A stretch of 64,000 bases of DNA from Knoellia subterranea KCTC 19937 (GTDB lineage: Bacteria > Actinomycetota > Actinomycetes > Actinomycetales > Dermatophilaceae): contig NZ_AVPK01000010.1 of assembly GCF_000768685.1 (NCBI RefSeq), positions 47,048-111,047 on the forward strand. The letters run 5' to 3'. Of this stretch, positions 27,284 to 36,830 are shown piece after piece. Every line of letters starts with the position of its first letter. Position 1 is the first letter of the stretch. The notes beneath the pieces are model-generated. The model was not told the origin of the DNA, searched no databases, and worked only from the letters and a program-made list of their open reading frames with translations. A program made the position numbers and the translations under genes.

Positions 27284-30200
27284 GTGTTCTTCTTCCCCGG
27301 CGACGACGAGATCGTCCTCAGCCCCCACGACCTGCGCACCGCTGCCGAGTGCGAGTTCCGACTCGTGCGAGAGCTCGATGTGCTGCTCGGTCGAGCCCCA
27401 CGGGTGGAGGAGCCGGAGAGCCTCATGCACGAGCGCATCGTCGAGCTCGGCCTGGCGCACGAGAGTCTCGAGTTGCAGCGGCTCCGGGACGACCACCCCG
27501 GCCGTGTCCGTGGGCTGAATCGCCCGGATGGCCACTCGCGGGAGGCCTACGGGGCGGCCATGAGCGAGACACTCGCGGCCCTGTCATCCGACGCCGAGGT
27601 GCTCGCCCAGGCCGTCATCTTCGACGGGACGATCCTCGGCTACGCCGACTTCATCGAGCGCACCCCCGAGGGTTGGCTCGTCAGTGACACCAAGCTCGCC
27701 CGTTCGGCCAACGTCCCGGCCCTGTTGCAGATCGCGGCGTATGCCGCGGTGCTCCAGTCCCACGGCGTGCCCACCGCCCCGGTGGCTCGCCTTGTCCTCG
27801 GCTCCGGTGAGCGCCACGACTACGCGTTGCAGGAGATCGTCCCGGTCTTCCACCGCCGCTGGGCTCGGCTCAAGGAGCTCGTGGCCGACCACCGCGCCGA
27901 CGCCGGTCCGGGCACGTGGGGCGATGCCCGCTGGACCGCCTGCGGCCGCTGTGACGTCTGCGACGCCGAGGTGACCGCGCACCGCGACCTGCTCCTCGTC
28001 GCGGGCATGCGCACGACGACCCGACGGCGGTTCGTCGACGCTGGCATCCAGACGATCGACGACCTGGCCACGGCAGAGGGTCCCGTGGAGGACGTGCAGG
28101 ACCACCGGCTCGAGCGGCTCCGCGCGCAGGCGCAACTCCAGTTGAGGGCCGAGGCCGAGAGGTCCGTTCCTTTCGACGTCATCGACGAGGCGGCGATCCG
28201 TCGCCTCCCCCGTCCGAGCGCGGGCGACATCTTCTTCGACTTCGAGGGTGACCCGCTGTGGAGTGAGCGGGGTTCGAGCGTGTGGGGCCTCGAGTACCTC
28301 TTCGGTCTCGTCGAGGTCGACACGGACGCCCCTGTCTTCCAGTCGTTCTGGGCGCACGACCGGGCGCAGGAGAAGCAGGCCCTCATCGACTTTGTCGACT
28401 ACGTGGAGAAGCGTCGGGCGACCTGGCCGGGCCTGCACATCTATCACTACGCGCCCTATGAGACTGCCGCGCTCAAGCGGCTCGCGGCTCGGCACTCGGT
28501 GTGCGAGGACGCGGTCGACCAGCTGCTGCGCGACGGAGTCTTCGTCGATCTGTATGCAACGGTGCGCGCCGCGATTCGGGTGGGCCAGCGGTCCTACTCG
28601 ATCAAGAAGCTCGAGCCCCTCTACATGGGTGCCCGCACCGCCGACCTCCAGAAGGGCGACGACTCGATCGTCGAGTACCACCGGTTCATGATGGCCCGGA
28701 CGATGGAGCGCTGGGACGAGGCCACGCAGATCATCGACGGCATCGCCGAATACAACGAGGACGACTGCATCTCGACGTGGAAGCTGCGGGACTGGCTCAT
28801 CGAGCGGGTGCCGGACGGCATCGTGGGTGCGCCGGGTGAGGCGCAGCAGCAGCGCGAGGTCCGCGAGGACCGACAGGCGCAACTGGCCCTCGAGGCCGAG
28901 CTGCGGGCGCTCGTCGACGACATTCCACCCGCCGATCGCACGGCCGAGGACCACGCCGTCGCCCTCGTCGCGTCGGCCGTGCTGTTCCACGCACGCGAGG
29001 ACAAACCCTTCTGGTGGGAGCACTACGACCGGATCGCACAACCCGTCGGCAACTGGCAGCGCTCCAGCGGTGTCGCGGTCGTCGAGGGTGAGGCCGAGCT
29101 CCTGGAGGACTGGCACAAGCCGACTCCTCGCAGCGGCGCCAAGCGTCGCTATTCGGTGCTGGTGAACCCGGTGGGTGGCACGCTGCTCGAGCTCGGGAAC
29201 GTCACGGCGCTCTATGCCGCGCCGCCGGCCTTCCCACCCGCCAAGGACCACCAGGAGACCAACGCCCACGCCAAGAGTCCCAGCACCACCGAGGTGATCG
29301 AGGCCGAGGAGGTGCTCGGCGACAACGGCCGCATCCGTCAGCGACTCACCATCCTCGAGAACGCCCCCGGCAGGTCCGAGATCGATGTCTTCCCGCTCGC
29401 CTTCGTGCCCACCGGAACCATCCCGACCAAGTCCATCGACGAGGCCATCCGTGAGATTGCCGAGGACGTCCGGGACTCGCATCCCGTGCTTCCCGAGCGG
29501 TCCGGCATCGACGTGCTGCTCCGTCGCGGTCCGCGGCTGCGCGGTGGGGTTGCGCTGCCCGCCGTGGGAACGGGCGACGAGCGCTTTGTCACCTCGATCG
29601 GCGACGCACTCCTCGGCATGGACGACTCCTTCGTCGCCGTGCAGGGACCGCCCGGAACGGGCAAGACCTACGTGGGCGCACGGGTCATCGCCCGGCTCGT
29701 CCGCGACCACGGGTGGAAGGTCGGCGTCTGCTCCCAGGGACACGCCGCCATTGAGAACATCCTGACCGCCGTCGTGGCCGCGGGCCTCCCTGCCGACCAG
29801 GTGGCCAAGGCTCCCAAGCACACCGACGCACCCACGTGGACCGCGCTCAAGCATTCCGACGACATCCCGGCCTTCATGGCCGACCTTGCCGGCGAAGGCA
29901 AGGGCTGCGTGATCGGTGGCACCGCGTGGGACCTCACGAACACCAAGCGCGTCGAACGCGGTGAACTCGATCTCGTCGTCATCGACGAGGCGGGGCAGTT
30001 CTCTCTGGCCAAGACGCTCGCCGTCTCGGCCGCGGGAGCCCGGTTGCTGCTGCTCGGTGACCCCGCCCAGCTGCCCCAGGTCTCCCAGGGCGTCCACCCC
30101 GACCCGGTCGACGAGTCCGCCCTCGGCTGGCTCGCAGATGGCGAGTCGCTCGTGCCGCCAGAGCTCGGCTACTTCCTCGAGACGACATGGCGCATGCACC

Positions 30201-30838
30201 CGCAGCTCACCGAGGCCGTGTCGCAGTTGTCGTATGCCGGGCAGCTCACCTCCGAAACCCGGGTCACCGCCGGCCGCTCGCTCGACGGTGTCGAGCCCGG
30301 CATCCACGTGGTCCAGGTGGAGCACCGTGACAATCGGACCTCTTCGCCGGAGGAGGCCGCTGCGGTCGTCGGCCTGATCCGAGACCTGCTCGACCGGACG
30401 TGGGTCGCGACGGACGACGACGACGCCCAGGCGGGGCGGCCCCTGAGCGAGACCGACTTCTGCGTGATCACGCCCTACAACAGCCAGATGGGCGCCATCA
30501 AGGCGGCACTGCGCGAGGTCAATCTCGACGCGGTTCCGGTCGGCACGGTCGACAAGTTCCAGGGTCAGGAAGCGCCGATCGCCATCCTGTCGCTGGCGGC
30601 CTCTTCCCACGGAGACGTCTCCCGGGGCATGGGCTTCCTCCTGGACCGGCATCGGCTCAACGTCGCGGTCTCCCGAGGCAAGCACGCGGCATACATCGTG
30701 CACTCCACGGGACTGGCCGACTTCCCACCGAACAGCGCCAGCGAACTCATCGCGCTGGGAGCCTTCCTCGGGCTGACCGAGCGTGCGGTCGAGTCGACGT
30801 CGCCCGCGGCGACCGCGTCAGCGGGGCTGCGCGCCTGA
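27284..30838 (+). CDS. TM0106-type RecB-like nuclease fused to SF1 helicase
   Basis: 1184 residues. The N-terminal third resembles the TM0106 family RecB-like nuclease: ILGYADFIERTPEGWLVSDT (residues about 120-140; Asp and Lys of a PD-(D/E)XK core), with cysteines CGRCDVCDAE near 219 that may bind an Fe-S cluster or zinc. The middle has an exonuclease-like FFDFEGDPLW near 317 and EYNEDDCISTWKLRDW, as in RNase H/DEDD folds. The C-terminal third is a superfamily 1 helicase: Walker A QGPPGTGKTYV near 788, Walker B VVIDEAGQFSLAKTLA near 899, motifs GTVDKFQGQEAPI and RLNVAVSRGKHAAYIV. GTG start 6 nt after TACCGT. Probably DNA repair or defence; no experimental role is known to me. Confidence 0.88.
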   Translation: MFFFPGDDEIVLSPHDLRTAAECEFRLVRELDVLLGRAPRVEEPESLMHERIVELGLAHESLELQRLRDDHPGRVRGLNRPDGHSREAYGAAMSETLAALSSDAEVLAQAVIFDGTILGYADFIERTPEGWLVSDTKLARSANVPALLQIAAYAAVLQSHGVPTAPVARLVLGSGERHDYALQEIVPVFHRRWARLKELVADHRADAGPGTWGDARWTACGRCDVCDAEVTAHRDLLLVAGMRTTTRRRFVDAGIQTIDDLATAEGPVEDVQDHRLERLRAQAQLQLRAEAERSVPFDVIDEAAIRRLPRPSAGDIFFDFEGDPLWSERGSSVWGLEYLFGLVEVDTDAPVFQSFWAHDRAQEKQALIDFVDYVEKRRATWPGLHIYHYAPYETAALKRLAARHSVCEDAVDQLLRDGVFVDLYATVRAAIRVGQRSYSIKKLEPLYMGARTADLQKGDDSIVEYHRFMMARTMERWDEATQIIDGIAEYNEDDCISTWKLRDWLIERVPDGIVGAPGEAQQQREVREDRQAQLALEAELRALVDDIPPADRTAEDHAVALVASAVLFHAREDKPFWWEHYDRIAQPVGNWQRSSGVAVVEGEAELLEDWHKPTPRSGAKRRYSVLVNPVGGTLLELGNVTALYAAPPAFPPAKDHQETNAHAKSPSTTEVIEAEEVLGDNGRIRQRLTILENAPGRSEIDVFPLAFVPTGTIPTKSIDEAIREIAEDVRDSHPVLPERSGIDVLLRRGPRLRGGVALPAVGTGDERFVTSIGDALLGMDDSFVAVQGPPGTGKTYVGARVIARLVRDHGWKVGVCSQGHAAIENILTAVVAAGLPADQVAKAPKHTDAPTWTALKHSDDIPAFMADLAGEGKGCVIGGTAWDLTNTKRVERGELDLVVIDEAGQFSLAKTLAVSAAGARLLLLGDPAQLPQVSQGVHPDPVDESALGWLADGESLVPPELGYFLETTWRMHPQLTEAVSQLSYAGQLTSETRVTAGRSLDGVEPGIHVVQVEHRDNRTSSPEEAAAVVGLIRDLLDRTWVATDDDDAQAGRPLSETDFCVITPYNSQMGAIKAALREVNLDAVPVGTVDKFQGQEAPIAILSLAASSHGDVSRGMGFLLDRHRLNVAVSRGKHAAYIVHSTGLADFPPNSASELIALGAFLGLTERAVESTSPAATASAGLRA

Positions 30839-31831
30839 GTCCTCCGGATCGACGGGCTTCTCGAAGTCGACGTCGATCTGTTGGTACTGCTTGAAGCGGC
30901 CGATCCTCGCCTGCTGCGCGTAGGCGCGACGGTCCCCGTCCGTCAGGACGACGTTGTCGGTGAAGAGCGTCAGGAGTGCCCGGGGATACAGATGGTTGCG
31001 TCGCACGACATCGGCCTCGGCGAAGAACACGACGCCCAGCGCGGCTAGGTGGAAGAACGCGAAGAGGCCGATGACGATGCCGAAAACGCTGTTGATCGCC
31101 GAGGTCGTGTTGACGGCCCGCTCCACGAACCCGACGCCGAAATACTGCAGGCCCTGCCACGTGAGGGCGGCGCCGAACGCTCCGACGGCGACGTCGCGCA
31201 GGCGCAGGTTGAGCGCGACCGCACGACGCATGCCGAGCGCAAACACCAGGGCTGTGCCGAGGAACGTTGCCACGACGACGCCGACCCGGGTCGTCGCCGG
31301 GAAGTCGTCGCTCGCCCGGGCGCTGACGATCGAGATCGTCGTCGTGATGATGACGAACAGCAGCACCGTGAGGAGCAGGAGGAAGCTGCGGCCGCGTGAG
31401 TGGAAGGGGTTCGGCCGGTTGTTGCGTGGCACACCCCACACGGTGTTCATCGCGTACTGGAACGCCTGGCCGATGCCGAGCCCGCCGTACAGCGCGACGA
31501 CGCCGCTGATGATGACGCCGGTGATGCTCCCGCGCAGGGCCGCCGGCTCACTCAGTTGGTCGCCGATGACGGGGATCTCGGACAGGGCCGAGTCGATCAT
31601 GCGTTGCTGGAGATCGGGATAGTTCTGGAGCACGAGGCTCAATGCCGTCGTGAAGATGAGGAGCAGCGGCAGGAACGACAGGAAGGAGTAATACGCAATG
31701 AGGCCGACGAGATAGCCCGCCTGGTCGTCATAGAACTTGTAGATGACGGCAAGTGGGTACCCGAGGATGCGGTGCTTGCGCTGGAATCGGTCCAGCGGCC
31801 CGACGGTCGCCACCTGAGAATCCCACCACAT
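30818..31831 (-). CDS. YihY/virulence factor BrkB family membrane protein
   Basis: 337 residues with about six transmembrane helices. YIKFYDDQAGYLVGLIAYYS-type N-terminal segment (here VIYKFYDDQAGYLVGLIAYY), ALYGGLGIGQAFQYAMNTVW and the NTTSAINSVFGIVIGLFAFF region match the YihY/BrkB family (once called RNase BN by mistake). Function unknown. The ATG at 31831 is chosen because the residues before it are not conserved in type. Its 3' end overlaps the helicase gene by 21 bp on the other strand. Confidence 0.82.
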   Translation of the reverse strand: MWWDSQVATVGPLDRFQRKHRILGYPLAVIYKFYDDQAGYLVGLIAYYSFLSFLPLLLIFTTALSLVLQNYPDLQQRMIDSALSEIPVIGDQLSEPAALRGSITGVIISGVVALYGGLGIGQAFQYAMNTVWGVPRNNRPNPFHSRGRSFLLLLTVLLFVIITTTISIVSARASDDFPATTRVGVVVATFLGTALVFALGMRRAVALNLRLRDVAVGAFGAALTWQGLQYFGVGFVERAVNTTSAINSVFGIVIGLFAFFHLAALGVVFFAEADVVRRNHLYPRALLTLFTDNVVLTDGDRRAYAQQARIGRFKQYQQIDVDFEKPVDPEDSGAQPR

Positions 31832-31935
31832 CACGGCGCCGGTGACAGACAGCCATGCGAGAAGTCGGGTCCTCGAGTGCCGTCGACACGCTGGTCGTCG
31901 GCCGAGCGCGCGCGGCCCAGTGCCATAGTGACGGG

Positions 31936-33639
31936 GTGATGACCGCTGACGATCTCGCACGTGCTCTGGGGCAGACGTTCGTGCGACTCGTCGGCGCCGG
32001 TGAGGACCGGGTGGTCCGGGACGTGGAGATCGTGGAGGCCACGGACCCGGCGCGGACGGAGCGCAGTGACCTCGTCGTCGCGGTCGGTGTCCGCAGCGCC
32101 GAGGAGGCACTCGCCCTCGTCGAGGCCGCCCGGGAGTCCGCGGGACTGGTGCTCCGCCGTCCGTGGTCGGAACTGCCCGAGGTCAGGTCCGAGTGCGCGG
32201 CGCACGAACTGCCGCTGCTGGAGTGGACCGAGCAGAGCACGTGGACGACCGGCCTGACGGCGCTGCGCTCGGCGGTCGAGGTCGCTCCGGGCGGGTCAGC
32301 CGGCGGCAGCGGACACGGACCGGCCGACCAGGTCTATGGCGACCTCTTCCAGCTGGCCGACACGGTCAGCGCACTCCTCGACGCGCCGGTGACGATCGAG
32401 GACGCCACCTCGCGAGTCCTTGCGTATTCGAGCGGCCAGACCGACGTCGACGCGGCCCGGATGTCCACCATCGTGGGGCGGCGTGTCCCCCGCGCGACGC
32501 GTGAGCACTTCCGCTCGCTCGGTGTCTTCAAGAGGTTGGCGCGTTCGGACGAGCCGTTCCTCGTGCCGGCGGGGGCGAACGACGTCCGAGGTCGCTACAT
32601 CGTGCCCGTCTGGGCCGGAGGTGAATGGCTCGGCTCGATCTGGGCGGTCGTCGACGGCCCCACCTCGCCGGAGCGGCTGGGCAAACTCCCCGCCGTGACG
32701 GAACTCGTCGCCCTGGGCCTGCTCCGATTGCGGTCACAGAGCGAGTTGCACCATCAGGTCCATCTCGACCAGGTCCGCCGCGTCCTGCGCGGCGCCGTGA
32801 CGCAACGTCCGCGATGGCTCGACGACGGTCCGTGGCGAGTCGCCGCGGTCGACGGGCCGGCATCGCTCGACGCCGACGCCAGCCGCGAGGTCCTGCTCGG
32901 GCTGAGCCGCCGCTATGGCTGGCGCCAGCCCCTCATCGTCGATCTCGACTCCACGGTCTACGCCATCCTGCACGGGCGACACGGGCCCGGCAGCCTGTCG
33001 TGGCTGACTGAGCTCGCGACCTCGCGCCTGAAGAGCACCGCCGCGACGCGGTTGGTCGTCGGGAGGGAGGTTCATTCCGTCGGTGACCTCCAGCAGTCCC
33101 TCGCCGACGCCACGGAGCTGCTGTCGCTGAGTGACAGCCTGAGCAGGAACGAGGGTGAGAGCGCCGCCAACCGAGCCGTCATCACCTTCGACGACGAGTG
33201 GCCATCGCTGGTGCTCGGACGCGCTGTCCGTGGTCAGGTTGGCCGCTCGTGGGCCACACCGCTCGCCGAGCTCCTCGGTGTGGGCAGCACGGCGGACGCG
33301 GCGGCTCCGGCGGGTGCGGCCAGTTCGGATGGCATCAACCGAACGAACGGCACGACGTCGTCGACGCGTGGCGACTGGGCCGCGACACTCGAGGCGGTCC
33401 TCGACCACTGGGGCGAACCGCAGAAGGCCGCACGCAGCCTCGGGGTTCACGCCAACACGATCCGCTACCGACTGGCCAGGTTCGCCGAACTGTGCCCGGT
33501 CGATCTCGATGACCCGCGGCAACGACTCGCCGTGCGCATCGAGCTGGCCCGCCTCCGCGAGGAGCAGGCGGGCAGGCTCGGAACGACTACCGCAGTGGGT
33601 CGACCGCGCGCAGCGACTCCGGGCAACGCCCTGTCGTGA
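31936..33639 (+). CDS. PucR-family transcriptional regulator
   Basis: 567 residues from GTG 31936 (CATAGT lies 6 nt upstream); ATG one codon later is the alternative. N-terminal PucR domain (residues about 5-130), a GGDEF-like/GAF central part (LADTVSALLDAPVTIEDATS), and a C-terminal PucR helix-turn-helix DHWGEPQKAARSLGVHANTI followed by RYRLARFAELC. PucR proteins control purine, amino acid or polyamine catabolism. It is convergent with the DadA-like gene, overlapping by 53 bp, so joint control is possible but not shown. Confidence 0.87.
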   Translation: MMTADDLARALGQTFVRLVGAGEDRVVRDVEIVEATDPARTERSDLVVAVGVRSAEEALALVEAARESAGLVLRRPWSELPEVRSECAAHELPLLEWTEQSTWTTGLTALRSAVEVAPGGSAGGSGHGPADQVYGDLFQLADTVSALLDAPVTIEDATSRVLAYSSGQTDVDAARMSTIVGRRVPRATREHFRSLGVFKRLARSDEPFLVPAGANDVRGRYIVPVWAGGEWLGSIWAVVDGPTSPERLGKLPAVTELVALGLLRLRSQSELHHQVHLDQVRRVLRGAVTQRPRWLDDGPWRVAAVDGPASLDADASREVLLGLSRRYGWRQPLIVDLDSTVYAILHGRHGPGSLSWLTELATSRLKSTAATRLVVGREVHSVGDLQQSLADATELLSLSDSLSRNEGESAANRAVITFDDEWPSLVLGRAVRGQVGRSWATPLAELLGVGSTADAAAPAGAASSDGINRTNGTTSSTRGDWAATLEAVLDHWGEPQKAARSLGVHANTIRYRLARFAELCPVDLDDPRQRLAVRIELARLREEQAGRLGTTTAVGRPRAATPGNALS

Positions 33640-34837
33640 TCTGCTCCGCGAGGAGCTTGCCCGTGACCGGGCCGAGGGTGACGCCCCACATGCCGTGGCC
33701 ACCGGCGACATAGACGCGCGGGTCGTTCGAGGCGCCGATGAGCGGCAGGCCGTCAGCGGTGCAGGGTCGGGCGCCGACCCACTCGTCCTCACGCTGGTCG
33801 AGGTGGGCGCCCTTGAGGAGCGTGCCGGCCTCCGTGACCAGGGCGTTGATGCGGCGCGGGTCCATGGGCGCGTCGACGTCGCGGAACTCCATCATTCCGG
33901 CGATGCGCAGGCGGTCACCCACGGGCGTGCACGCGACGCGCTGCGTGGGGAAGTAGACCGGCCCACGGGGGACGTCGTCGACCTTGACCGTGAAGGAGTA
34001 GCCGCGGCCGGCCTGCACGAGACGTCGCACACCGAACGGACGGGCGAGGTCGCCGAGGCGAGCGCCGGTTGCGAGCACGGCGGTGTCGTAGCGCTCGCCG
34101 GCAACGACGACCCCGGTCTTCGAGGACTGCACGGCGTCGACGTCGACACCTTCGACGATGCGACCGCCACGGCGGAGCACGGCGTCGGCGATGGCGTGGA
34201 CGTAGGTCGACGGGTCGATGAAGCGCTCGTCGCGGATCCGGATGGCCGTCTCGATGTCGTCGGCCAGAGCCGGCTCGTCACGGCGGGCCTGGGCCCCGTC
34301 CACGACGTCGAAGTTCACGGACTGGCCGCAGGCCGCGATGTGCTCGAACTCCTCGAGGAGGGCGCGGCTGTCGGCAACGGACTTGAACGCGGCGGTGAAG
34401 GGCTCAGCCGCCATCGTCCGGGCGGTCACTCCGCCACGCTCCAGCTCGGCGTAGGCGTCGAGGGCACCGTTGTTGAGCGGGATGAGGGCCCGCATGGCCT
34501 GCTGCCAGCGCGCGGGAGTGCAGTTGCGCGCGAACTGCGTGAGGAAGCGGAGGAGCCGTGGGTTCGCCGTCGGCGGCACATAGACCGGCGACGACGGGCT
34601 GAGGACGGCCTTGAGGCCGTACTTGAGAACCGACGGCTCGGGGAGCGGGACGGCGATGCTCGGGGTCAGCCACCCGGCGTTGCCCCAGCTCGAGCCAGCC
34701 GCGACACCATCACGATCCACGACCGTGACGTCGACACCGGCCTCCTGGAGGAACCACGCGGTCGAGAGACCGACCATGCCCGCGCCGAGGATGACGACGC
34801 GCTGCGGGGACTGAAGCGAGGGAGCCGAGGTAGCCAT
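33587..34837 (-). CDS. FAD-dependent D-amino acid dehydrogenase/oxidoreductase (DadA-like)
   Basis: 416 residues, DAO/glycine-oxidase superfamily. FAD-binding GxGxxG in RVVILGAGMVGLSTAWFLQE and an acidic ribose-binding end VTVVDRDG; SSWGNAGWLTPSIAVPLPEP is characteristic of DadA; PCTADGLPLIGA and VAGGHGMWGVTLGPVTGKLL are the C-terminal family motifs. It would deaminate D-amino acids, passing electrons to the chain. ATG 34837 is preferred; ATG 34861 is possible. Convergent with the PucR gene, which is compatible with amino acid catabolism. Confidence 0.86.
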   Translation of the reverse strand: MATSAPSLQSPQRVVILGAGMVGLSTAWFLQEAGVDVTVVDRDGVAAGSSWGNAGWLTPSIAVPLPEPSVLKYGLKAVLSPSSPVYVPPTANPRLLRFLTQFARNCTPARWQQAMRALIPLNNGALDAYAELERGGVTARTMAAEPFTAAFKSVADSRALLEEFEHIAACGQSVNFDVVDGAQARRDEPALADDIETAIRIRDERFIDPSTYVHAIADAVLRRGGRIVEGVDVDAVQSSKTGVVVAGERYDTAVLATGARLGDLARPFGVRRLVQAGRGYSFTVKVDDVPRGPVYFPTQRVACTPVGDRLRIAGMMEFRDVDAPMDPRRINALVTEAGTLLKGAHLDQREDEWVGARPCTADGLPLIGASNDPRVYVAGGHGMWGVTLGPVTGKLLAEQITTGRCPESLRAVDPLR

Positions 34838-34904
34838 GGCTCCAGTCTCGGGCCCCGCCATGGTCAGCAGTGACCCCAGGAGCACAAAGTCGCGCCGGAG
34901 AATT

Positions 34905-35260
34905 GTGCTCTCACCACAACCGGGTCGCCACATCGAACCAGCGTCGAGCGCTGATGTCTGGACCTACGTCTCGGTCGGGGGTTGGGCCACAACGGACGGC
35001 GGCCGTGGGCTGGAGTTCGTGGTCTGCACTCCGTTCGCCGACGACCGGGCCGTGGAGCTTCTCGCGATGACCGTGTCCTACAACCGTGGAGGACGGCTCG
35101 GGATGGGGCACACCCTGCCGATCGGCGAGCCGTGGTTTCCGGGTTCGCGGTGCGACCACCTCTTGGTCAGCCTTCCCTACCCGTTCGGCACGCCCTCGAG
35201 TCGCGCTTCGAAGAAGTCGGCCTCAGGTACTGGCAGATCGATCGACCTTCGGTCGTCTGA
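34905..35260 (+). pseudogene. Suppressor-of-fused (SUFU)-domain protein, frameshifted remnant
   Basis: The frame from GTG 34905 encodes ADVWTYVSVGGWATTDGGRG, LEFVVCTPFADDRAVELLAM and GHTLPIGEPWFPGSRCDHLL followed by VSLPYPFG. These match the bacterial SUFU-like domain (Tyr-Val-Thr-Val-Gly, glutamate-phenylalanine strand, leucine-rich helix, GHTLxIGxPW). At about 35190 the frame must shift to continue as ALESRFEEVGLRYWQIDRPS and stop at 35258-35260. These proteins occur in contact-dependent toxin/immunity loci as immunity proteins, but no toxin gene is present. The rest of 34838-35428 shows only a tRNA terminator. Confidence 0.6.
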
Positions 35261-35376
35261 CCCCACGTACTCATCGCGGGTGGAGCTGAGGCGAGCCGTC
35301 GCGGGGGGCGCGCTTCGCGCGGAGGGGCTCCGCCCGTGCGAACACAGGACCCGCCGAATGCCGCATGCACATACTC

Positions 35377-35427
35377 GAAATGACCGAAGGACCAGACGCA
35401 AAGCGTGTCTGGTCCTTCGGTCATTCG
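35377..35427 (-). terminator. Hairpin terminator of tRNA-Ala
   Basis: AATGACCGAAGGACCAGAC and its complement form a stem of about 20 bp with a short loop, directly after the tRNA-Ala 3' end on the minus strand. Confidence 0.75.
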
Positions 35428-35428
35428 G

Positions 35429-35501
35429 TGGAGCTGAGGGGATTCGAACCCCTGGCCTTCTCATTGCGAACGAGACGCGCTACCAACTGCGCCACAGCCC
35501 C
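35429..35501 (-). tRNA. tRNA-Ala (anticodon CGC)
   Basis: Acceptor GGGGCTG pairs with CAGCTCC, D arm GGCGCAGTTGGTAGCGC, anticodon loop TTCGCAA with anticodon CGC (reads GCG), T arm AGGGG-TTCGAAT-CCCCT. 73 nt, no encoded CCA. Confidence 0.93.
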
Positions 35502-35573
35502 TTGAGCGGGCATCACGATAACACCGGGTGAGGCCGCGAACGAAACCGGACCACCCGGCATACGCTCACTTCC

Positions 35574-36809
35574 ATGCGCCTCCGTATGCCGTCCGCCCGC
35601 GTCGGCCGTGCCGACCCCGCTGACCTGCCGCGACTGGGGGCCCAGGCGCCCGATTCGCACCCCGAGCCCGCACCGCCCATGGCAGCCGCCCCGGGCGTCG
35701 ACACCGACCCGGCGCACCAGCCCGCCGCCTGGCAGGTGCCGATGGGAGTGCGCACCGCGAGCGAGTGGTCGTGGCGTCTGCTCATCATCGCTGCGGCCGT
35801 GCTGGGGGCCCTGTATCTCTTCGCCTACCTGAGCGAGGTGACGGTCCCGCTCATCGTGGCTCTGTTGCTGTCGGCTCTGCTCTACCCCGTGACCCGCTTC
35901 CTTGCCCGGAACATCCCCCGCGGCGCGGCGGCCGGGCTGACCGTCATCGGCACCCTCGCCCTCATCATCGGCGCCCTGAGTTTCGTCGGCTCGCAGTTCA
36001 CGTCGCAGTTCGGCGACATCAGCAGCCAGGTCGGCCAGGGCGTCGACGAGGTGCGCGGTTGGTTCCGCGACACGTTCGGCATCACCGACACCCAGGTCGA
36101 GGAGTGGATCGACCAGGCCCGCGAGACCGTGAGTTCGAGCGGCGGCAACCTCGGGCAGACGGCCGCGCAGGCCGGGCTCACCGTGACCCACCTCGTCGCG
36201 GGCTTCTTCATCGCGATGTTCGCGCTCTTCTTCTTCCTCTACCAGGGCGAGCAGATCTGGGCGTGGGTCGTGCGGCTCTTCCCGCGCAGCTCGCGCGACC
36301 GGGTCCACTCCTCCGGCGTCATCGCGTGGGGTCAGCTGTCGGCGTTCACCCGCGCGACGATCCTCGTCGCGGCCGTCGATGCCCTGGGCATCGGGCTCGT
36401 GGCGGCCCTGCTCGGCGTTCCGTTCGCGTCCGGTGTCGCAGTGCTCGTCTTCTTCGGCGCGTTCGTGCCGGTCATCGGTGCGGCGATCTCGGGTGCCGTG
36501 CCCGTGCTGCTGGCGCTGGTCGCGCTGGGCCCGGTGAAGGCGCTCATCATGCTCGGCGGCGTCATCGCCGTGCAGCAGCTCGAGTCGCACGTCCTCCAGC
36601 CGCTCGTCCTCGGCCGGGCGGTTCGGGTCCACCCGCTCGCGGTGATCCTCGGCATCGCCGCCGGTGTCGTCGTCGCCGGAGTCCTGGGAGCCCTCATCGC
36701 CGTGCCGCTCGTCGCGGTCCTCAATGCCGTCGGCCACCACCTGCTCGACGGCCGCGAGGTTCCGGCCGACCTCGCGCGGGAACTGGAGGAGGCGGAAGAG
36801 GCGGGCTGA
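35574..36809 (+). CDS. AI-2E family transporter (TqsA/PerM-type membrane protein)
   Basis: 411 residues with about eight hydrophobic segments. Paired N-terminal helices (RLLIIAAAVLGALYLFAYLS, VPLIVALLLSALLYPVTRFL), a periplasmic-type amphipathic middle part, and the conserved C-terminal block LESHVLQPLVLGRAVRVHPL followed by IAAGVVVAGVLGALIAVP define the family. Members export autoinducer-2 (TqsA) or act as Na+/H+ antiporters; substrate unknown here. TACGCT lies 7 nt before the ATG, consistent with a leaderless start. An N-terminal proline-rich stretch of about 50 residues is extra to the family core. Confidence 0.86.
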   Translation: MRLRMPSARVGRADPADLPRLGAQAPDSHPEPAPPMAAAPGVDTDPAHQPAAWQVPMGVRTASEWSWRLLIIAAAVLGALYLFAYLSEVTVPLIVALLLSALLYPVTRFLARNIPRGAAAGLTVIGTLALIIGALSFVGSQFTSQFGDISSQVGQGVDEVRGWFRDTFGITDTQVEEWIDQARETVSSSGGNLGQTAAQAGLTVTHLVAGFFIAMFALFFFLYQGEQIWAWVVRLFPRSSRDRVHSSGVIAWGQLSAFTRATILVAAVDALGIGLVAALLGVPFASGVAVLVFFGAFVPVIGAAISGAVPVLLALVALGPVKALIMLGGVIAVQQLESHVLQPLVLGRAVRVHPLAVILGIAAGVVVAGVLGALIAVPLVAVLNAVGHHLLDGREVPADLARELEEAEEAG

Positions 36810-36830
36810 GCCCGGGGGCGGGACGGCTGC

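Noticed and set aside
27584..30703. 1039-codon minus-strand frame opposite the RecB-like helicase
   Set aside because: Shadow frame; the plus strand has clear helicase and nuclease motifs.
34971..34990. A third copy of the 70-bp palindromic repeat (TCGGTCGGGGGTTGGG)
   Set aside because: Only one short arm-like stretch matches and it is inside the SUFU-like coding frame.
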